Shown: positions 17,530 to 26,581 of the stretch, piece after piece | Layout: the number at the start of each line of letters is the position of its first letter | Position numbering within the stretch: the stretch's first letter is position 1 | Source: Ktedonospora formicarum | GTDB taxonomy: Bacteria; Chloroflexota; Ktedonobacteria; Ktedonobacterales; Ktedonobacteraceae | Assembly (NCBI RefSeq): GCF_016587355.1 | Contig: NZ_BNJF01000003.1 | Span: 868,001 to 932,000, forward strand | Length of the DNA: 64,000 bases | Direction of reading: 5' to 3' | Made by a program: the position numbers and the translations under genes | Notes under the pieces: generated by a model | Database searches by the model: none | What the model saw: the letters and a program-made list of their open reading frames with translations, nothing else | What the model was told of the DNA's origin: nothing

Positions 17530-18209
17530 GATCCCCAACCTCCCACTTCATGTCCAGGTTTCTATTTGTACCTGAGCTTGTCCCGCTCAGAGTGATTTTC
17601 CCTTTCTTCACGCTCTAACGAGCTTTTCGAGAGTGTCCGTTGGTAGTTCCCTTGCAATGCTGCCGCAGAGTTGCTCGCGCGAGTCATTACAAAGTGCTCA
17701 ATAAGATCGCTTCGCACGCCGATCTCTTCGTCCATGCTCCGTAATTCCCAGGTGATCCGAAACTCAGGAAAATGGAAATGACATGAACTGACCTCTGGGG
17801 AGAGCAGAACGATACCCCAAAGGAGACGCCGTTTTGGCCTTAAAAGAGCTAGAAACGACGCCTTACTGCTATGGGTTTATTTATACACTATCCACACCTC
17901 AAAGACCAGTCTTTTTATTTCCCTCTTATCCCCCAAAACTCTCGGCCTTCTGTGTAGGCTAAATACGCTATAGTTTTTGTTGAATATGGCAATAGATGCA
18001 TGATATAATAACGACACTTTTAATTTCCGCTCTAGCTCCTGAAAAGTAGAAGCAGAGTGGAAGCGGCTAGTCGCAGTTTCGGCGAGCCGATGGGATGCTT
18101 TGTCATTCCATGAACCACTGGGAGAGGCGTTATTCCCGGCGTAGAGCAATCCTCGCCAAAAGACGTCAACCAACCAAGCCGCGATTTCCGCACGACCATT
18201 GGGAGAATC
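17530..18209. other. Gene-free upstream region
   Basis: Frames here are short and lack ribosome sites and families. The only clear signal is a promoter facing the plus-strand orphan gene. Confidence 0.5.
17980..18009 (+). promoter_or_regulatory. Sigma-70-like promoter upstream of the high-GC orphan gene
   Basis: TTGAAT (17980-17985) and a consensus TATAAT (18004-18009) are 18 nt apart in AT-rich DNA. It would give a leader of about 190 nt to the ATG at 18210. Confidence 0.5.
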
Positions 18210-18848
18210 ATGTCCATCCTTCGACTGGGTGCCATGCAGTCATTCCTCTCGTCCCAGGGCGAGGAGAAAAAGGAACTCGCCAGTGTCTTCGAAATGGCGA
18301 CCGCCATTCTGAAGGGGCTCAATGACCTCATTGAGCGGGGTAAATTCAACCAGGACAATGCCAGGCACATCTACTGGCAGGCGACCCTCGGCTCCACCTT
18401 GAAGGCGAAGAAGTCCTCCGCCGGGGTCTGGAAGATCGAGTTCTACATCGACCTCCTCGAACTCGGCAGCAATACCTTCGTCGCCTTCAAGGCCTCGGCG
18501 GAACCGGGAGGCGAGTTCGTCGTCACCTCCGTGGTGTTCTACGGAGTCCGTGACTCGCTGTCCGTCCTGTCGCTGTACGGCGGCGAGGAGTGGCTCGACG
18601 AGCAGCGGGAGCGGCTCGTCGGCCTGGACGAGTTGTTCGACATGACCTGGGGCGCGGTCACACAGGACCGCGCCGCCATCGCCGTCGGACTCAACCCCTC
18701 TGCGGTCGAGGTGGACCACAACAACTGCAAGGTGAAGTTCACGGTCCAGATGCCGGAAGGAGACGACGCTCCCACCGAGTTCATGGTGGTGGCGGACCGC
18801 CTGCCCAAGGAGGGCTTCCGCGTGAACGTCGTGTGCCTGTACTGGTGA
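18210..18848 (+). CDS. Uncharacterised high-GC orphan protein, 212 residues
   Basis: No family is recognised. The protein is soluble, mixed alpha/beta, mildly acidic, without signal peptide or membrane segment. It starts with a helical part (about 1-50, including EEKKELASVFEMATAILKG) followed by beta-rich stretches (VWKIEFYIDLLELGSNTFVA, EFVVTSVVFYG, KVKFTVQMPEG). Third codon positions are overwhelmingly G or C although its promoter region is AT-rich, so the gene looks acquired. GGGAGA lies just before the ATG and a GC-rich hairpin follows the stop, making it a self-contained unit. Confidence 0.72.
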   Translation: MSILRLGAMQSFLSSQGEEKKELASVFEMATAILKGLNDLIERGKFNQDNARHIYWQATLGSTLKAKKSSAGVWKIEFYIDLLELGSNTFVAFKASAEPGGEFVVTSVVFYGVRDSLSVLSLYGGEEWLDEQRERLVGLDELFDMTWGAVTQDRAAIAVGLNPSAVEVDHNNCKVKFTVQMPEGDDAPTEFMVVADRLPKEGFRVNVVCLYW

Positions 18849-18869
18849 TCGTGCCATATCGCGCGCGGG

Positions 18870-18904
18870 GGTACCCTGGTCCGCATTTCGCGGGCCGGGG
18901 TACC
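18870..18904 (+). terminator. GC-rich stem-loop after the orphan gene
   Basis: GGTACCCTGGTCCGC (18870-18884) pairs with GCGGGCCGGGGTACC (18890-18904) at 13 of 15 positions, with a 5-nt loop and no U-tract. Confidence 0.6.
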
Positions 18905-19304
18905 ATCCCCAGCTATTCTTAGGTGTGGCACACCTTCGTGTAAAGCTCATTCGCGTCCCCTGAAGAAAAGGTAATTAACCACGTTCTTCGCCAGCATCGA
19001 AGTGCTTCTTGTACCATATTCCATCCTCGTTTGTATCCTCTTCACGAAAATTCGTTGCAACATATTGCAGCCTTGCAAGAGTTCGCGCGCTTTTGGCTTC
19101 ACAAAACGGGTGAAATATGTTATACCTTTGTATAAGCCAGAGTTTGTTTTTCTGTTTATCTCCCCCTATTAGTTTTACCACGCTTCATCCGTGAATTATG
19201 ACTGTGAACGTTCCCTGCATCAATGCTGATGCGCTTACATAATGGGTTGTTCCTCGCTGAGCAAGACTCTATTGCTCACGCTATTTATTGAACTGGGAGG
19301 TTCA
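18905..19304. other. Intergenic region upstream of the sugar importer, with a small dyad
   Basis: No gene seen. GCATCA-ATGC-TGATGC at 19217-19232 is a perfect short dyad about 75 nt before the binding-protein start and could be an operator of the importer operon. A clear promoter could not be assigned. Confidence 0.4.
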
Positions 19305-20402
19305 ATGCACACGGTGAAACGACTCCACTTCTTCCGGTATATCTCTCCACTGGCGCTTCTCATCATGCTGGTAGCAATGCTGGCGGCATGCGGTGGGAGC
19401 GGCGACGCGACGGGAAATGGTGACAACAAAGGCCCCTTTACTATTGGCGTCTCCAATGGTTTTGTGGGCAGCGAATGGCGTACACAAATGATTCAAGATT
19501 TGCAAAGCGCTAACGCCGAGTATATGAAGCAGGGGCTGACAAAAGACCTCGTTATTCAGAGTGCCGATACCGATGTTCCGGGACAAATTCAGCAAATCCG
19601 CAATCTGATAAACAAGGGCGTGGACGCCATTATTGTTGATCCGAACAGCGTTTCGGGTCTCGACGGGGTATTTAAGGAGGCGAAGAACGCCGGAATCACA
19701 GTCATCAGCGTCGATCAGGCCGTAACCTCTCCCGATGTAACCAATGTGGTCATCGATCAGACTGAGTGGGCGCGCATGAGCGCGAAATGGCTGGCGGAAC
19801 AACTGAAGGGCAAGGGTAATATCGTCGTCGTGAATGGCATCAAGGGCCATCCGGCGAATGAGGCCCGCTATAACGGCGTCAAAGAGGTACTGGCGCAATA
19901 TCCCGGTATCAAGGTCGTCAACGAGATTAACGCCGATTGGGATCAGGCCAAGGGACAGCAGAAGATGTCTGACGTGCTGGCATCCCAGCCCAACATTGAC
20001 GCCGTCTGGTCACAGGATGGTATGGCGCTAGGTGTCCTGCAAGCTCTGGAAGCGGCCAACCTGAGCAAATTGCCCATCGTCGTTGGCGAAGCCAGAGCAG
20101 GCTATATGCAACTGTGGCAGCAGGTAAAGAGCAAGCATAGCGACTTCCTCTCCTATGGCGTGGTGAATCCTCCGGGCGCGGCTGTGAGCGGCCTTCGCGT
20201 GGCGCTACAACTCTTGCAAGGTAAGCACTTCAAGGCGGATGCGCTACAGGGAACCCCGAAGAACACGCTCTTTGTGCCGATTCCCGGCAAGGTCGATCCC
20301 GAGAGCTTCGAGAGCGAGTTCGCGAAGGTGAAGGACAAACCCGCGTCGTACTGCCTGGATGGCTACATCAGCGACGACGAGGCCAAAAGCTACTTCTCGT
20401 AA
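19305..20402 (+). CDS. Sugar ABC transporter substrate-binding lipoprotein (RbsB/LacI-type fold)
   Basis: About 365 residues. The ATG at 19305 follows GGGAGG; the N-terminus has a basic start, a hydrophobic helix and lipobox LAAC, so it should be lipid-anchored outside the membrane. The mature part is a two-lobed periplasmic-binding fold: FTIGVSNGFVGSEWR, NKGVDAIIVDPNSVSG, ITVISVDQAV, GNIVVVNGIKGHPAN, NIDAVWSQDGMALGVLQAL. It should capture a sugar or similar polar ligand for the ATPase and two permeases encoded next. First gene of the importer operon. Ligand not predictable from sequence alone. Confidence 0.92.
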   Translation: MHTVKRLHFFRYISPLALLIMLVAMLAACGGSGDATGNGDNKGPFTIGVSNGFVGSEWRTQMIQDLQSANAEYMKQGLTKDLVIQSADTDVPGQIQQIRNLINKGVDAIIVDPNSVSGLDGVFKEAKNAGITVISVDQAVTSPDVTNVVIDQTEWARMSAKWLAEQLKGKGNIVVVNGIKGHPANEARYNGVKEVLAQYPGIKVVNEINADWDQAKGQQKMSDVLASQPNIDAVWSQDGMALGVLQALEAANLSKLPIVVGEARAGYMQLWQQVKSKHSDFLSYGVVNPPGAAVSGLRVALQLLQGKHFKADALQGTPKNTLFVPIPGKVDPESFESEFAKVKDKPASYCLDGYISDDEAKSYFS

Positions 20403-20413
20403 ATAAAAATGCC

Positions 20414-20443
20414 CATATGTAGCCGCGTCGCTTCAGCAGCGGC
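20414..20443 (-). repeat. 30-bp interspersed palindromic repeat inside the importer operon
   Basis: A reverse copy (with TTCAGC instead of TTTAGC) 11 nt after the binding-protein stop, followed by a partial forward end (GCTACATATGGG, 20447-20458). The two ends can pair into a hairpin, which may lower transcription into the ATPase and permease genes relative to the binding protein. Confidence 0.85.
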
Positions 20444-20504
20444 CTCGCTACATATGGGCTTGATCGTTGTGTGCATGGATGTAGTAAGGCTGGTCTATTA
20501 CAGT

Positions 20505-22019
20505 ATGGGAAAGTTGTCACTTTCGGCTCAGGGGCTTGTCAAGCGCTACGGAGGCGTGACGGCGCTAGCGAACGGGAGCCTGACGGTCCGCTCAGGAGAG
20601 GTGCTGGCATTGATGGGGGCCAATGGGAGCGGCAAAAGTACCTTAAGCAAGATCATTACAGGCGCGGTTGCCCCCGATAAGGGACAACTGGTGCTGAATG
20701 GGCAGGCGGTACGCTTTACCTCGCCGCTGGCAGCCCGAAGACATGGAATCGTTGAGGTCTTTCAGGAGTTGAGCCTGATTCCTGATATGACGGTGGCTGA
20801 GAATATCTGGCTGGCACATGAGCCGCTCTTAGCCCTGAGCATGATCCGGCGGCGCGAGGTTCAGAGTCGGACACGCGATCTACTCAATCTCTTCGCGGGA
20901 ACTGTCAGCGATCTGCTACAACCAGAGACCCTGGTTGCAGCACTCTCCTCGGATGAACGCCAGATCGTCGAAATTCTAAAGGCCTTGAGCCATCAGCCAG
21001 AGTTGCTCATTCTAGATGAGGCGACCGCGAGCCTGGATAAGCGGCAGGTAGAGCGCCTCTTTGAGCTTATAGGACAATGGAAGGCTCAGGGAATGGCGCT
21101 CATCTTTGTCTCACACCGCATGCAGGAGATATTTCGCGTGTGCGAGCGGGCAACCGTCTTGCGCAATGGGCTCACGGTTGATAGTCGAGAGCTTGCGACG
21201 ACAAGCGAAAGCGAGCTTGTGAGCCTCATGGTTGAGCAAGGCGCAGTGGAGCGCTATACCAAACAGACGCAGGAGACGCTAAGCTCCGGCGTGCGCGTGG
21301 AGGTCCAGGATCTCCGCACGAAGGTATTACGCGGCGTGAGTTTGCAGGTTCATGAAGGGGAGATTGTTGGTCTGGGAGGGCTGCGAGGGCAGGGCCAGAG
21401 CGATGTGCTACAAGCCCTTTTTGGCGCGATTCCCAAAACTGGTACAATCACGTTAGAAGGCAAGCCCGTTCGTTTCACACATCCAAGTCAGGCGATGCGC
21501 GCGGGACTGGCCTATGTGCCCGGCGACCGGGGACAGGAGGGATTACTCCCGGTGCGCTCGATTCTGGAAAACCTACAGCTCCCCTCCTGGGCTCACTATG
21601 GCTTGCCGCTCAATATGCGAGGTGCCAGTCAGGAGGCGAGCGAGATCACCCAACGCCTGGGTATTGTCATGGCATCGCTTCAGGACCCTGTGAGGAGTTT
21701 GAGCGGTGGGAACGCTCAAAAGGTGGTGCTCGGCAAATGGCTGCTACGTGAGCCACGTATCTTGCTGCTCGATGATCCCACCAAAGGGGTCGATGTCAAA
21801 GCGAAGAGCGAGATCTATCAACTTCTAGCGGAACTACGCGCTCAGGGAGCCTCTATTGTCATCTATAGCAGCGAGGATGAAGAGCTGCTGGGCCTGAGTG
21901 ATCGCGTGTTTGTGCTGCATGATGGACTCATCCGAGCCGAACTGAGCGGCGAGACACTTACGCGCACTGAGCTGGTCGCCGCCAGCCTGGGCAGCGCTGG
22001 AAAGGATTCGCGCGTATGA
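20505..22019 (+). CDS. Sugar ABC transporter ATPase with two fused ATPase domains (RbsA/MglA type)
   Basis: About 504 residues. The first ATPase domain has Walker A GANGSGKST, a signature-region sequence ALSSDERQIVEIL and Walker B LLILDEATASLD; the second has the altered P-loop GLRGQGQSD, signature SLSGGNAQKV and LLLDDPTKGVDVK, as usual for this family. It energises import through the two permeases. The ATG at 20505 (MGKLSLSAQG) begins the conserved domain; in-frame ATGs further up run through the repeat. Its stop overlaps the next gene's ATG by 4 nt. Confidence 0.93.
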   Translation: MGKLSLSAQGLVKRYGGVTALANGSLTVRSGEVLALMGANGSGKSTLSKIITGAVAPDKGQLVLNGQAVRFTSPLAARRHGIVEVFQELSLIPDMTVAENIWLAHEPLLALSMIRRREVQSRTRDLLNLFAGTVSDLLQPETLVAALSSDERQIVEILKALSHQPELLILDEATASLDKRQVERLFELIGQWKAQGMALIFVSHRMQEIFRVCERATVLRNGLTVDSRELATTSESELVSLMVEQGAVERYTKQTQETLSSGVRVEVQDLRTKVLRGVSLQVHEGEIVGLGGLRGQGQSDVLQALFGAIPKTGTITLEGKPVRFTHPSQAMRAGLAYVPGDRGQEGLLPVRSILENLQLPSWAHYGLPLNMRGASQEASEITQRLGIVMASLQDPVRSLSGGNAQKVVLGKWLLREPRILLLDDPTKGVDVKAKSEIYQLLAELRAQGASIVIYSSEDEELLGLSDRVFVLHDGLIRAELSGETLTRTELVAASLGSAGKDSRV

Positions 22020-22999
22020 AGACGCTGACTCGCGAGCGCGCGCCACAGTGGAGACGCGTCATCACACGGCAATCCTTTGCCCTGGCGCTGCTGCTCCTGG
22101 TAATCGCGGTACTTATCAACTACTTCCTACAGCCCCGCTTCTTCCGCCCAGTGACCCTCAACAACAATCTGGGCACCTATTTGCCTCTGATGATCCTAGC
22201 GGCAGGGCAGGCCCTTGTCATTATCGCGGGTGGCATCGATCTCTCACTAGGCACAATTGTCTCTCTCACCAACGTCGTGCTCATTCGCTTGCTGGGAAAT
22301 AATCCTTCGGCGGCTCAGGTGGCGCTGGCGATCATGGCAAGCATGGGAACGGGCCTGCTGGCGGGTCTGCTGAATGGCTTCTGCGTGGCCTATCTCCGCT
22401 TCCAACCAATCATCACGACCTTCGCGACCAGCTTTATCTTCACCGGGCTGGCTCTCACTGTCCTGCCAACGCCAGGGGGAAGTGTGCCTGGAGGCTTGCT
22501 CGATTTCTATAGCAGCCCGGCGCTAGGTATACCGCTGGCGCTCTGGGTTGTTGCACTCACGCTGGCGCTCTGGCTCCTGCTGCGCTCCACGCGCTACGGG
22601 CGCTATCTCTATGCCGTAGGTGGTGTGGCGACCTCGGCCTATCTCTCGGGCGTGCCAGTCTCCGCTATGCGCTTGAGTACCTATGCCCTGGCGGGTTTGA
22701 TCGCGGCATGCGCGGCCCTGGCCCTGACTCTGAGCACGGGCACTGGTGACGCGCATATTGGCGACCCCCTGACGCTCTCGTCTATCGTGGCGGTCGTGAT
22801 AGGTGGCACGCGTCTGCGCGGGGGACAGGGAGGGATAGCCGGGCCGATGATCGGGGCGGTGATCCTCTATCTCATCTTGAGCATTATCGCCTTCGCGAAT
22901 GTCCCTACATGGTGGCAGACGCTGGTGAATGGACTAATTATCATCGTGGCGCTGATCGGACCCGGCCTTGTCTCGCTCGTCAGGAGGCGCATGGTATGA
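22016..22999 (+). CDS. Sugar ABC transporter permease 1 (RbsC family)
   Basis: A 327-residue membrane protein with eight to ten helices. Family motifs are LAAGQALVIIAGGIDLSLG near residue 60, the RbsC-type signature in helix 3, and RYGRYLYAVGGVATSAYLSGV, the loop that contacts the ATPase. Its ATG overlaps the ATPase stop and its own stop overlaps the next permease, so translation is coupled. Two different permeases in one system suggest a heterodimeric channel, as in the autoinducer-2 and galactofuranose importers. Confidence 0.93.
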   Translation: MKTLTRERAPQWRRVITRQSFALALLLLVIAVLINYFLQPRFFRPVTLNNNLGTYLPLMILAAGQALVIIAGGIDLSLGTIVSLTNVVLIRLLGNNPSAAQVALAIMASMGTGLLAGLLNGFCVAYLRFQPIITTFATSFIFTGLALTVLPTPGGSVPGGLLDFYSSPALGIPLALWVVALTLALWLLLRSTRYGRYLYAVGGVATSAYLSGVPVSAMRLSTYALAGLIAACAALALTLSTGTGDAHIGDPLTLSSIVAVVIGGTRLRGGQGGIAGPMIGAVILYLILSIIAFANVPTWWQTLVNGLIIIVALIGPGLVSLVRRRMV

Positions 23000-23943
23000 G
23001 AAGAATACATATTAGTTCGGCACTGAGCGCGCTATTGCTCGCGGTGGTCCTGTTTGTGCTGGGGGGTATACTGCATCCGGGTTTCGCCAACTACGGGCTC
23101 GTGATCAATATTCTGCGCCTCGCGGCCTTCCTGGGCATTGTCGCCATCGGGCAAACGCTGGTTATTATCAGCGGCGGCGAGGGCATCGACCTCTCGGTGG
23201 GGGCCGTCGTGACCCTGGGCGCGATCATCATCTATCGCTTCACCAATGGGCATAATGAGCTGTTTCTCCCAGCGCTCTTGCTCGCGCTGGGAGTGGGAGC
23301 GCTCATCGGCCTGATTAACGGGATAGGTGTGACCGCGTTGCGCATCCCGCCCCTGGTCATGACGCTCGGGATGACGGGGGTGGTACAGGGCCTGATTCTG
23401 GCAGTCACCCAGGGGCAGATGATCGGGGACGCACCACCATTTATCACGGATCTAGTCTCTGGCTCCCTGATACTTGGCATTCCAGGGGTGCTTCCGCTCT
23501 GGATCATCATTGGCCTGGGAACCTGGCTCCTACTCGAACGCACACGCTATGGCAAGCACCTCTTCGCGATTGGCGTCAATCGCGCGACTGCTCTGCTCTC
23601 CGGGGTGCGTGTCTCGCTGGTTGTAGTGCTAACCTATACGCTAAGCGGATTGCTCGCCGCCCTGGGCGGGGTAATCCTGCTGGGTTATACGCACCGGGTC
23701 TTCCTGAACCTGGGTGAGCAATATACGCTACCCTCAGTGGCGGCGGTCGTCGTGGGCGGCACCCTGCTGGCGGGTGGTGTTGGGGGCTATGGCGGAACTA
23801 TGGCGGGGGCGCTGGTCCTCACGGTACTTACCAGCCTGCTTACGACGGTCCAGTTGCCGGAGGCGCTACGCATGATCGTCTACGGGGTTGTGTTGCTGCT
23901 CTTGCTCGCGGTCTATGGTCGCCAGCGCCGCTTGCGGGCGTAA
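22996..23943 (+). CDS. Sugar ABC transporter permease 2 (RbsC family)
   Basis: About 315 residues. IGQTLVIISGGEGIDLSVGA and RTRYGKHLFAIGVNRATALLSGV match the same motifs as permease 1, but the sequence is clearly distinct. The ATG at 22996 has AGGAGG upstream and overlaps the previous stop (ATGA); a longer in-frame reading would lie inside permease 1. It is the last gene of the operon, closed by a strong hairpin at 23999-24057. No sugar kinase, isomerase or dedicated regulator follows, so the ligand's pathway is encoded elsewhere. Confidence 0.93.
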   Translation: MRRIHISSALSALLLAVVLFVLGGILHPGFANYGLVINILRLAAFLGIVAIGQTLVIISGGEGIDLSVGAVVTLGAIIIYRFTNGHNELFLPALLLALGVGALIGLINGIGVTALRIPPLVMTLGMTGVVQGLILAVTQGQMIGDAPPFITDLVSGSLILGIPGVLPLWIIIGLGTWLLLERTRYGKHLFAIGVNRATALLSGVRVSLVVVLTYTLSGLLAALGGVILLGYTHRVFLNLGEQYTLPSVAAVVVGGTLLAGGVGGYGGTMAGALVLTVLTSLLTTVQLPEALRMIVYGVVLLLLLAVYGRQRRLRA

Positions 23944-23998
23944 AGGGATTTATTTATGAGCTAAGATAGGGGCCAACGGGCCTGATAACGTTAAGCTG

Positions 23999-24057
23999 AG
24001 AGAAGCCCAGGATACCAATCACTATGAGCGATTTTTACTGGTATCCTGGGCTTCTCT
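23999..24057 (+). terminator. Terminator of the sugar importer operon
   Basis: An 18-bp perfect inverted repeat: the left arm AGAGAAGCCCAGGATACC (23999-24016) is matched by 24040-24057 around a 23-nt loop. It lies 55 nt after the last permease and just before the TetR promoter. Confidence 0.75.
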
Positions 24058-24064
24058 ACGGGCA

Positions 24065-24106
24065 TTGACATTGTATACTTTAGAGTGTACACTCTAAAGT
24101 ATACAA
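24065..24106 (+). promoter_or_regulatory. Promoter with an embedded 36-bp perfect palindrome (TetR operator)
   Basis: A consensus TTGACA (24065-24070) is followed after exactly 17 nt by TACACT (24088-24093). Beginning right after the -35, positions 24071-24106 form a perfect palindrome whose left arm is TTGTATACTTTAGAGTGT. The dyad covers the spacer and the -10, so a bound dimer pair would block RNA polymerase. The next gene encodes a TetR repressor, the obvious candidate binder. Confidence 0.82.
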
Positions 24107-24268
24107 AATATTCTAGCGACTCATGTACTGGCTCTTCAGAGCGCGGGCACGATGACGTAGACATGCACTCCTTCTTCGTAAAGGAAGCCATTCTTTTCAT
24201 CTTTGTGTTGCTCGCTCTATCTTCAAACACCGGGAGTCGGGTAAATAGGCATTCCAGAGGGGTGTATT

Positions 24269-24862
24269 ATGGCAGATTCGGAAATAAAACAGGCAAAGAC
24301 GCATACCAAATTGCAGCGCGAAGAACGTCGCGAGTCCATTCTGCGCGGTGCGGCGAATGCATTTGTGGCAAATGGATATGATGCGACGACTCTGGATGAT
24401 ATTGCCCGAGAGGCAGGTATTAGCCGGTCCATCCTGTACAGGCACTTTGACTCCAAAAAAGAGATCTATCTCGCAATCATGGAAGATTTCGGGCACAAAA
24501 TGCATCAGGATCAGTCATCTTCCCACAACGAGGTGAATCTGAAGGACTACCTCGTGCCTCTGATAGCTATCGCTCAGTCAGAGCCGAATGCGTTCCGACT
24601 CCTCTTTCGACACGCCGTGCGTGAGCCTGCCTTCCGCGCTCATGCTGATGCCCTTCATCTTCTACGGCAAACGTTTATCGAGAACGGGCTCAAGCTACTT
24701 CTTCCTGACCAGCAGGACCGCCATTTTGCCGCCGCTTTACTCCGCGATACGATCATTAGTATGCTCCTGACCTGGATTGATAACGGGCTGCCGCAGCCAG
24801 ACAGGATGGCGAACCTCATCACAAAAGTTATTCAAACCATCCTCTCAAGCATGAAAGAGTAG
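24269..24862 (+). CDS. TetR-family transcriptional regulator
   Basis: A 197-residue repressor. The N-terminal helix-turn-helix reads REERRESILRGAANAFVANGYDATTLDDIAREAGISRSILYRHFDSKKEIYLAI; the remaining helical part is the ligand and dimer domain. AGAGGGG precedes the ATG. It is the first gene after a promoter carrying a 36-bp palindrome, so autoregulation is likely. The next genes on the strand, a membrane protein and a hydrolase, are probably its regulated targets. The inducer is unknown. Confidence 0.93.
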   Translation: MADSEIKQAKTHTKLQREERRESILRGAANAFVANGYDATTLDDIAREAGISRSILYRHFDSKKEIYLAIMEDFGHKMHQDQSSSHNEVNLKDYLVPLIAIAQSEPNAFRLLFRHAVREPAFRAHADALHLLRQTFIENGLKLLLPDQQDRHFAAALLRDTIISMLLTWIDNGLPQPDRMANLITKVIQTILSSMKE

Positions 24863-24878
24863 AAAGGATAAGCTTCAT

Positions 24879-25525
24879 ATGGAACAACAACAGCAATCAG
24901 ACCACCAGGCCGCTGGTTTTCGGCGCGGGGAATACTAAAGCTTGTGGTAGATACAGCGCTCCCCATAGGGTTGTACTTTGCTCTGCGTTTCATGGGCCTC
25001 AATGACCTGGTTGCCTTCGCTATCCCGGCGGCGATTCCCATTCTGCGGGTGGCGCTCTGGTGGATCTGGAAACGGAGGATCGAGTGGATCGCGGCGTTTG
25101 CTTCTCTGGGCTTTGCCCTGGGGCTCCTCGGCACATGGCTCCTGAATGGAAATCCGGTCTTTCTCAAGGCTCATGGCGTGCTCCTGACCGGGCCGCTCGG
25201 TCTTACCCTGCTGGTCTCCTCCATGATAGGCAGACCACTTCTATTCTCCATCCTCCGGCTCATACGACCAGAGCAATGGGTAAATGCCCAGACCCATCAG
25301 GCGGTAGCAAGTAATCCTCTCACGCGGAGAAAAGTGACCATGCTGACCGTTGGTACTGGCCTCCTGTTGACTGCTCATGCGCTTGTTGAGTTGATTCTGG
25401 CTCTCACTCTGTCTACAGACACATTTCTCCTGGTATCAAAGGTCGCGGGATTGAGTATAATCATCCTCGGTATCGCGCTGCTTTCATGGATGCGGGGAAC
25501 CGGGAGTAGGAGGCAACATGTCTAA
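24879..25525 (+). CDS. VC0807-like membrane protein with an apparent +/-1 frameshift near the N-terminus
   Basis: The main frame from 24944 encodes VDTALPIGLYFALRF and five to six membrane helices (VC0807-type integral membrane family), but its first codon, GTG, lacks a good ribosome site. An ATG at 24879 with AAAGGA upstream starts MEQQQQSDHQAAGFRRG and stops at 24936. One extra base in the GGGG run at 24927-24930 would join the two as FRRGGILKLVVDTALP, the expected N-terminus. The break may be a real mutation, slippage or a sequencing error. The gene lies between TetR and the hydrolase and overlaps the latter by 8 nt. Function unknown. Confidence 0.65.
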
Positions 25526-26333
25526 AGGAACGTCAGGTCTCATCCAGGTGCCAGGTGCACAACTTTACTATGAGGCACGCGGCTCAGGTCCAGTCCTTTT
25601 CATCATTGCCGGGGGATCAGGCGACGCGGAAAGCTTTCAGGCAGCGGGTTCTTTCCTTGAACCGCATTTCACCATACTGAGCTATGATCGTCGTGGCTAT
25701 GCACGCAGTCCCCTGGGCCAGCCGGGCGAGGTACCAATCGTAAGCATAGAGACCCAGAGCGATGACGCGCATCGTCTCCTTGCCGCCCTGACCACAGAGC
25801 CAGCCTATGTCTTCGGAAGTAGCCTCGGCGCGTTGATTGGTCTGGATTTAGTAATGAGGCACCAGGAACAGATTCGCCTGCTCGTCGCCCACGAACCACC
25901 CCTGAGAAAATTCCTGGAGGAAGAACCCTCCAGGGGTTTACGCCCTCGGCGGAACGAAACGCCAGAGCAGACCATTCAGCGCTTCGCTGCTTCTCTTGGT
26001 CTGGACCGTTCACTAGTCCATGACGAAAGTGGACAGGCTCGGGCGATGGCTCCTGAGAGGAAACGTCAGAATGCGGCCTTTTTTATCTACCATGAGGCTC
26101 AAGCTGTAAACAGCTATGAACTTGACCTGGACGGATTGAGGCACGTTAAAGATAAAATTTTGTTTGGCGGAGGAGCAGAAGGTCGAGAGTACTTTCCCTA
26201 TCGAGGAGCGAGAAAGGCGGCGGAAGTATTGGATGTGCCCTTTGTGGAGTTTCCGGGAAAGCATGGAGGATACGGAGAATATCCGGCACCATTTGCCGAA
26301 AAGCTGAGGGAATACATCAAGATGAGTAAGTGA
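25518..26333 (+). CDS. Alpha/beta hydrolase
   Basis: A 271-residue hydrolase. FIIAGGSGDAESF near residue 30 is the oxyanion-hole region, YDRRGYARS follows, the nucleophile elbow is FGSSLGALIG and the catalytic His is probably in GKHGGYGEYP near the C-terminus. No signal peptide. AGGAGG precedes the ATG, which overlaps the end of the membrane-protein gene by 8 nt; with TetR this makes a three-gene operon, perhaps for detoxifying or using a TetR-sensed compound. Substrate unknown. Confidence 0.9.
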   Translation: MSKGTSGLIQVPGAQLYYEARGSGPVLFIIAGGSGDAESFQAAGSFLEPHFTILSYDRRGYARSPLGQPGEVPIVSIETQSDDAHRLLAALTTEPAYVFGSSLGALIGLDLVMRHQEQIRLLVAHEPPLRKFLEEEPSRGLRPRRNETPEQTIQRFAASLGLDRSLVHDESGQARAMAPERKRQNAAFFIYHEAQAVNSYELDLDGLRHVKDKILFGGGAEGREYFPYRGARKAAEVLDVPFVEFPGKHGGYGEYPAPFAEKLREYIKMSK

Positions 26334-26581
26334 ATCCAAGCGCTATGGATATGGGAGCGTGGAAAGTGCTAAAATACCGCTGTACTAACAATTCTCCGTC
26401 TGTGTGATTAGCGCGGGATGTGGACACATCTGCCTGTGCAGCTCACGTGGGAGAGAGGTCTCGACAAGCATATTGTCGTGCCTAAATGCTCCAGGTTTAC
26501 CGTCCTGGTCCGCTCTTACGAGAGTGGAATAATACGGTCAAAGGCGAGGGATGGTCCTTCGCCTTGTGTGAGGAGGTCAAG

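Noticed and set aside
17035..17595. Plus-strand frame of 186 codons opposite the MFS gene
   Set aside because: Composition is typical of a complementary-strand frame (Gln/His/Arg-rich) and the minus strand encodes a convincing transporter.
17877..18173. 98-codon minus-strand frame upstream of the orphan gene
   Set aside because: No family, no ribosome site, and it overlaps a good plus-strand promoter.
18240..18950. Long minus-strand frame opposite the high-GC orphan gene
   Set aside because: High-GC genes routinely leave open frames on the other strand; only the plus strand has a ribosome site, promoter and terminator in order.
22909..22996. Upstream extension of the second permease inside the first
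   Set aside because: The extension overlaps 90 nt of a conserved gene and lacks a ribosome site; the ATG at 22996 has AGGAGG and the standard ATGA overlap.
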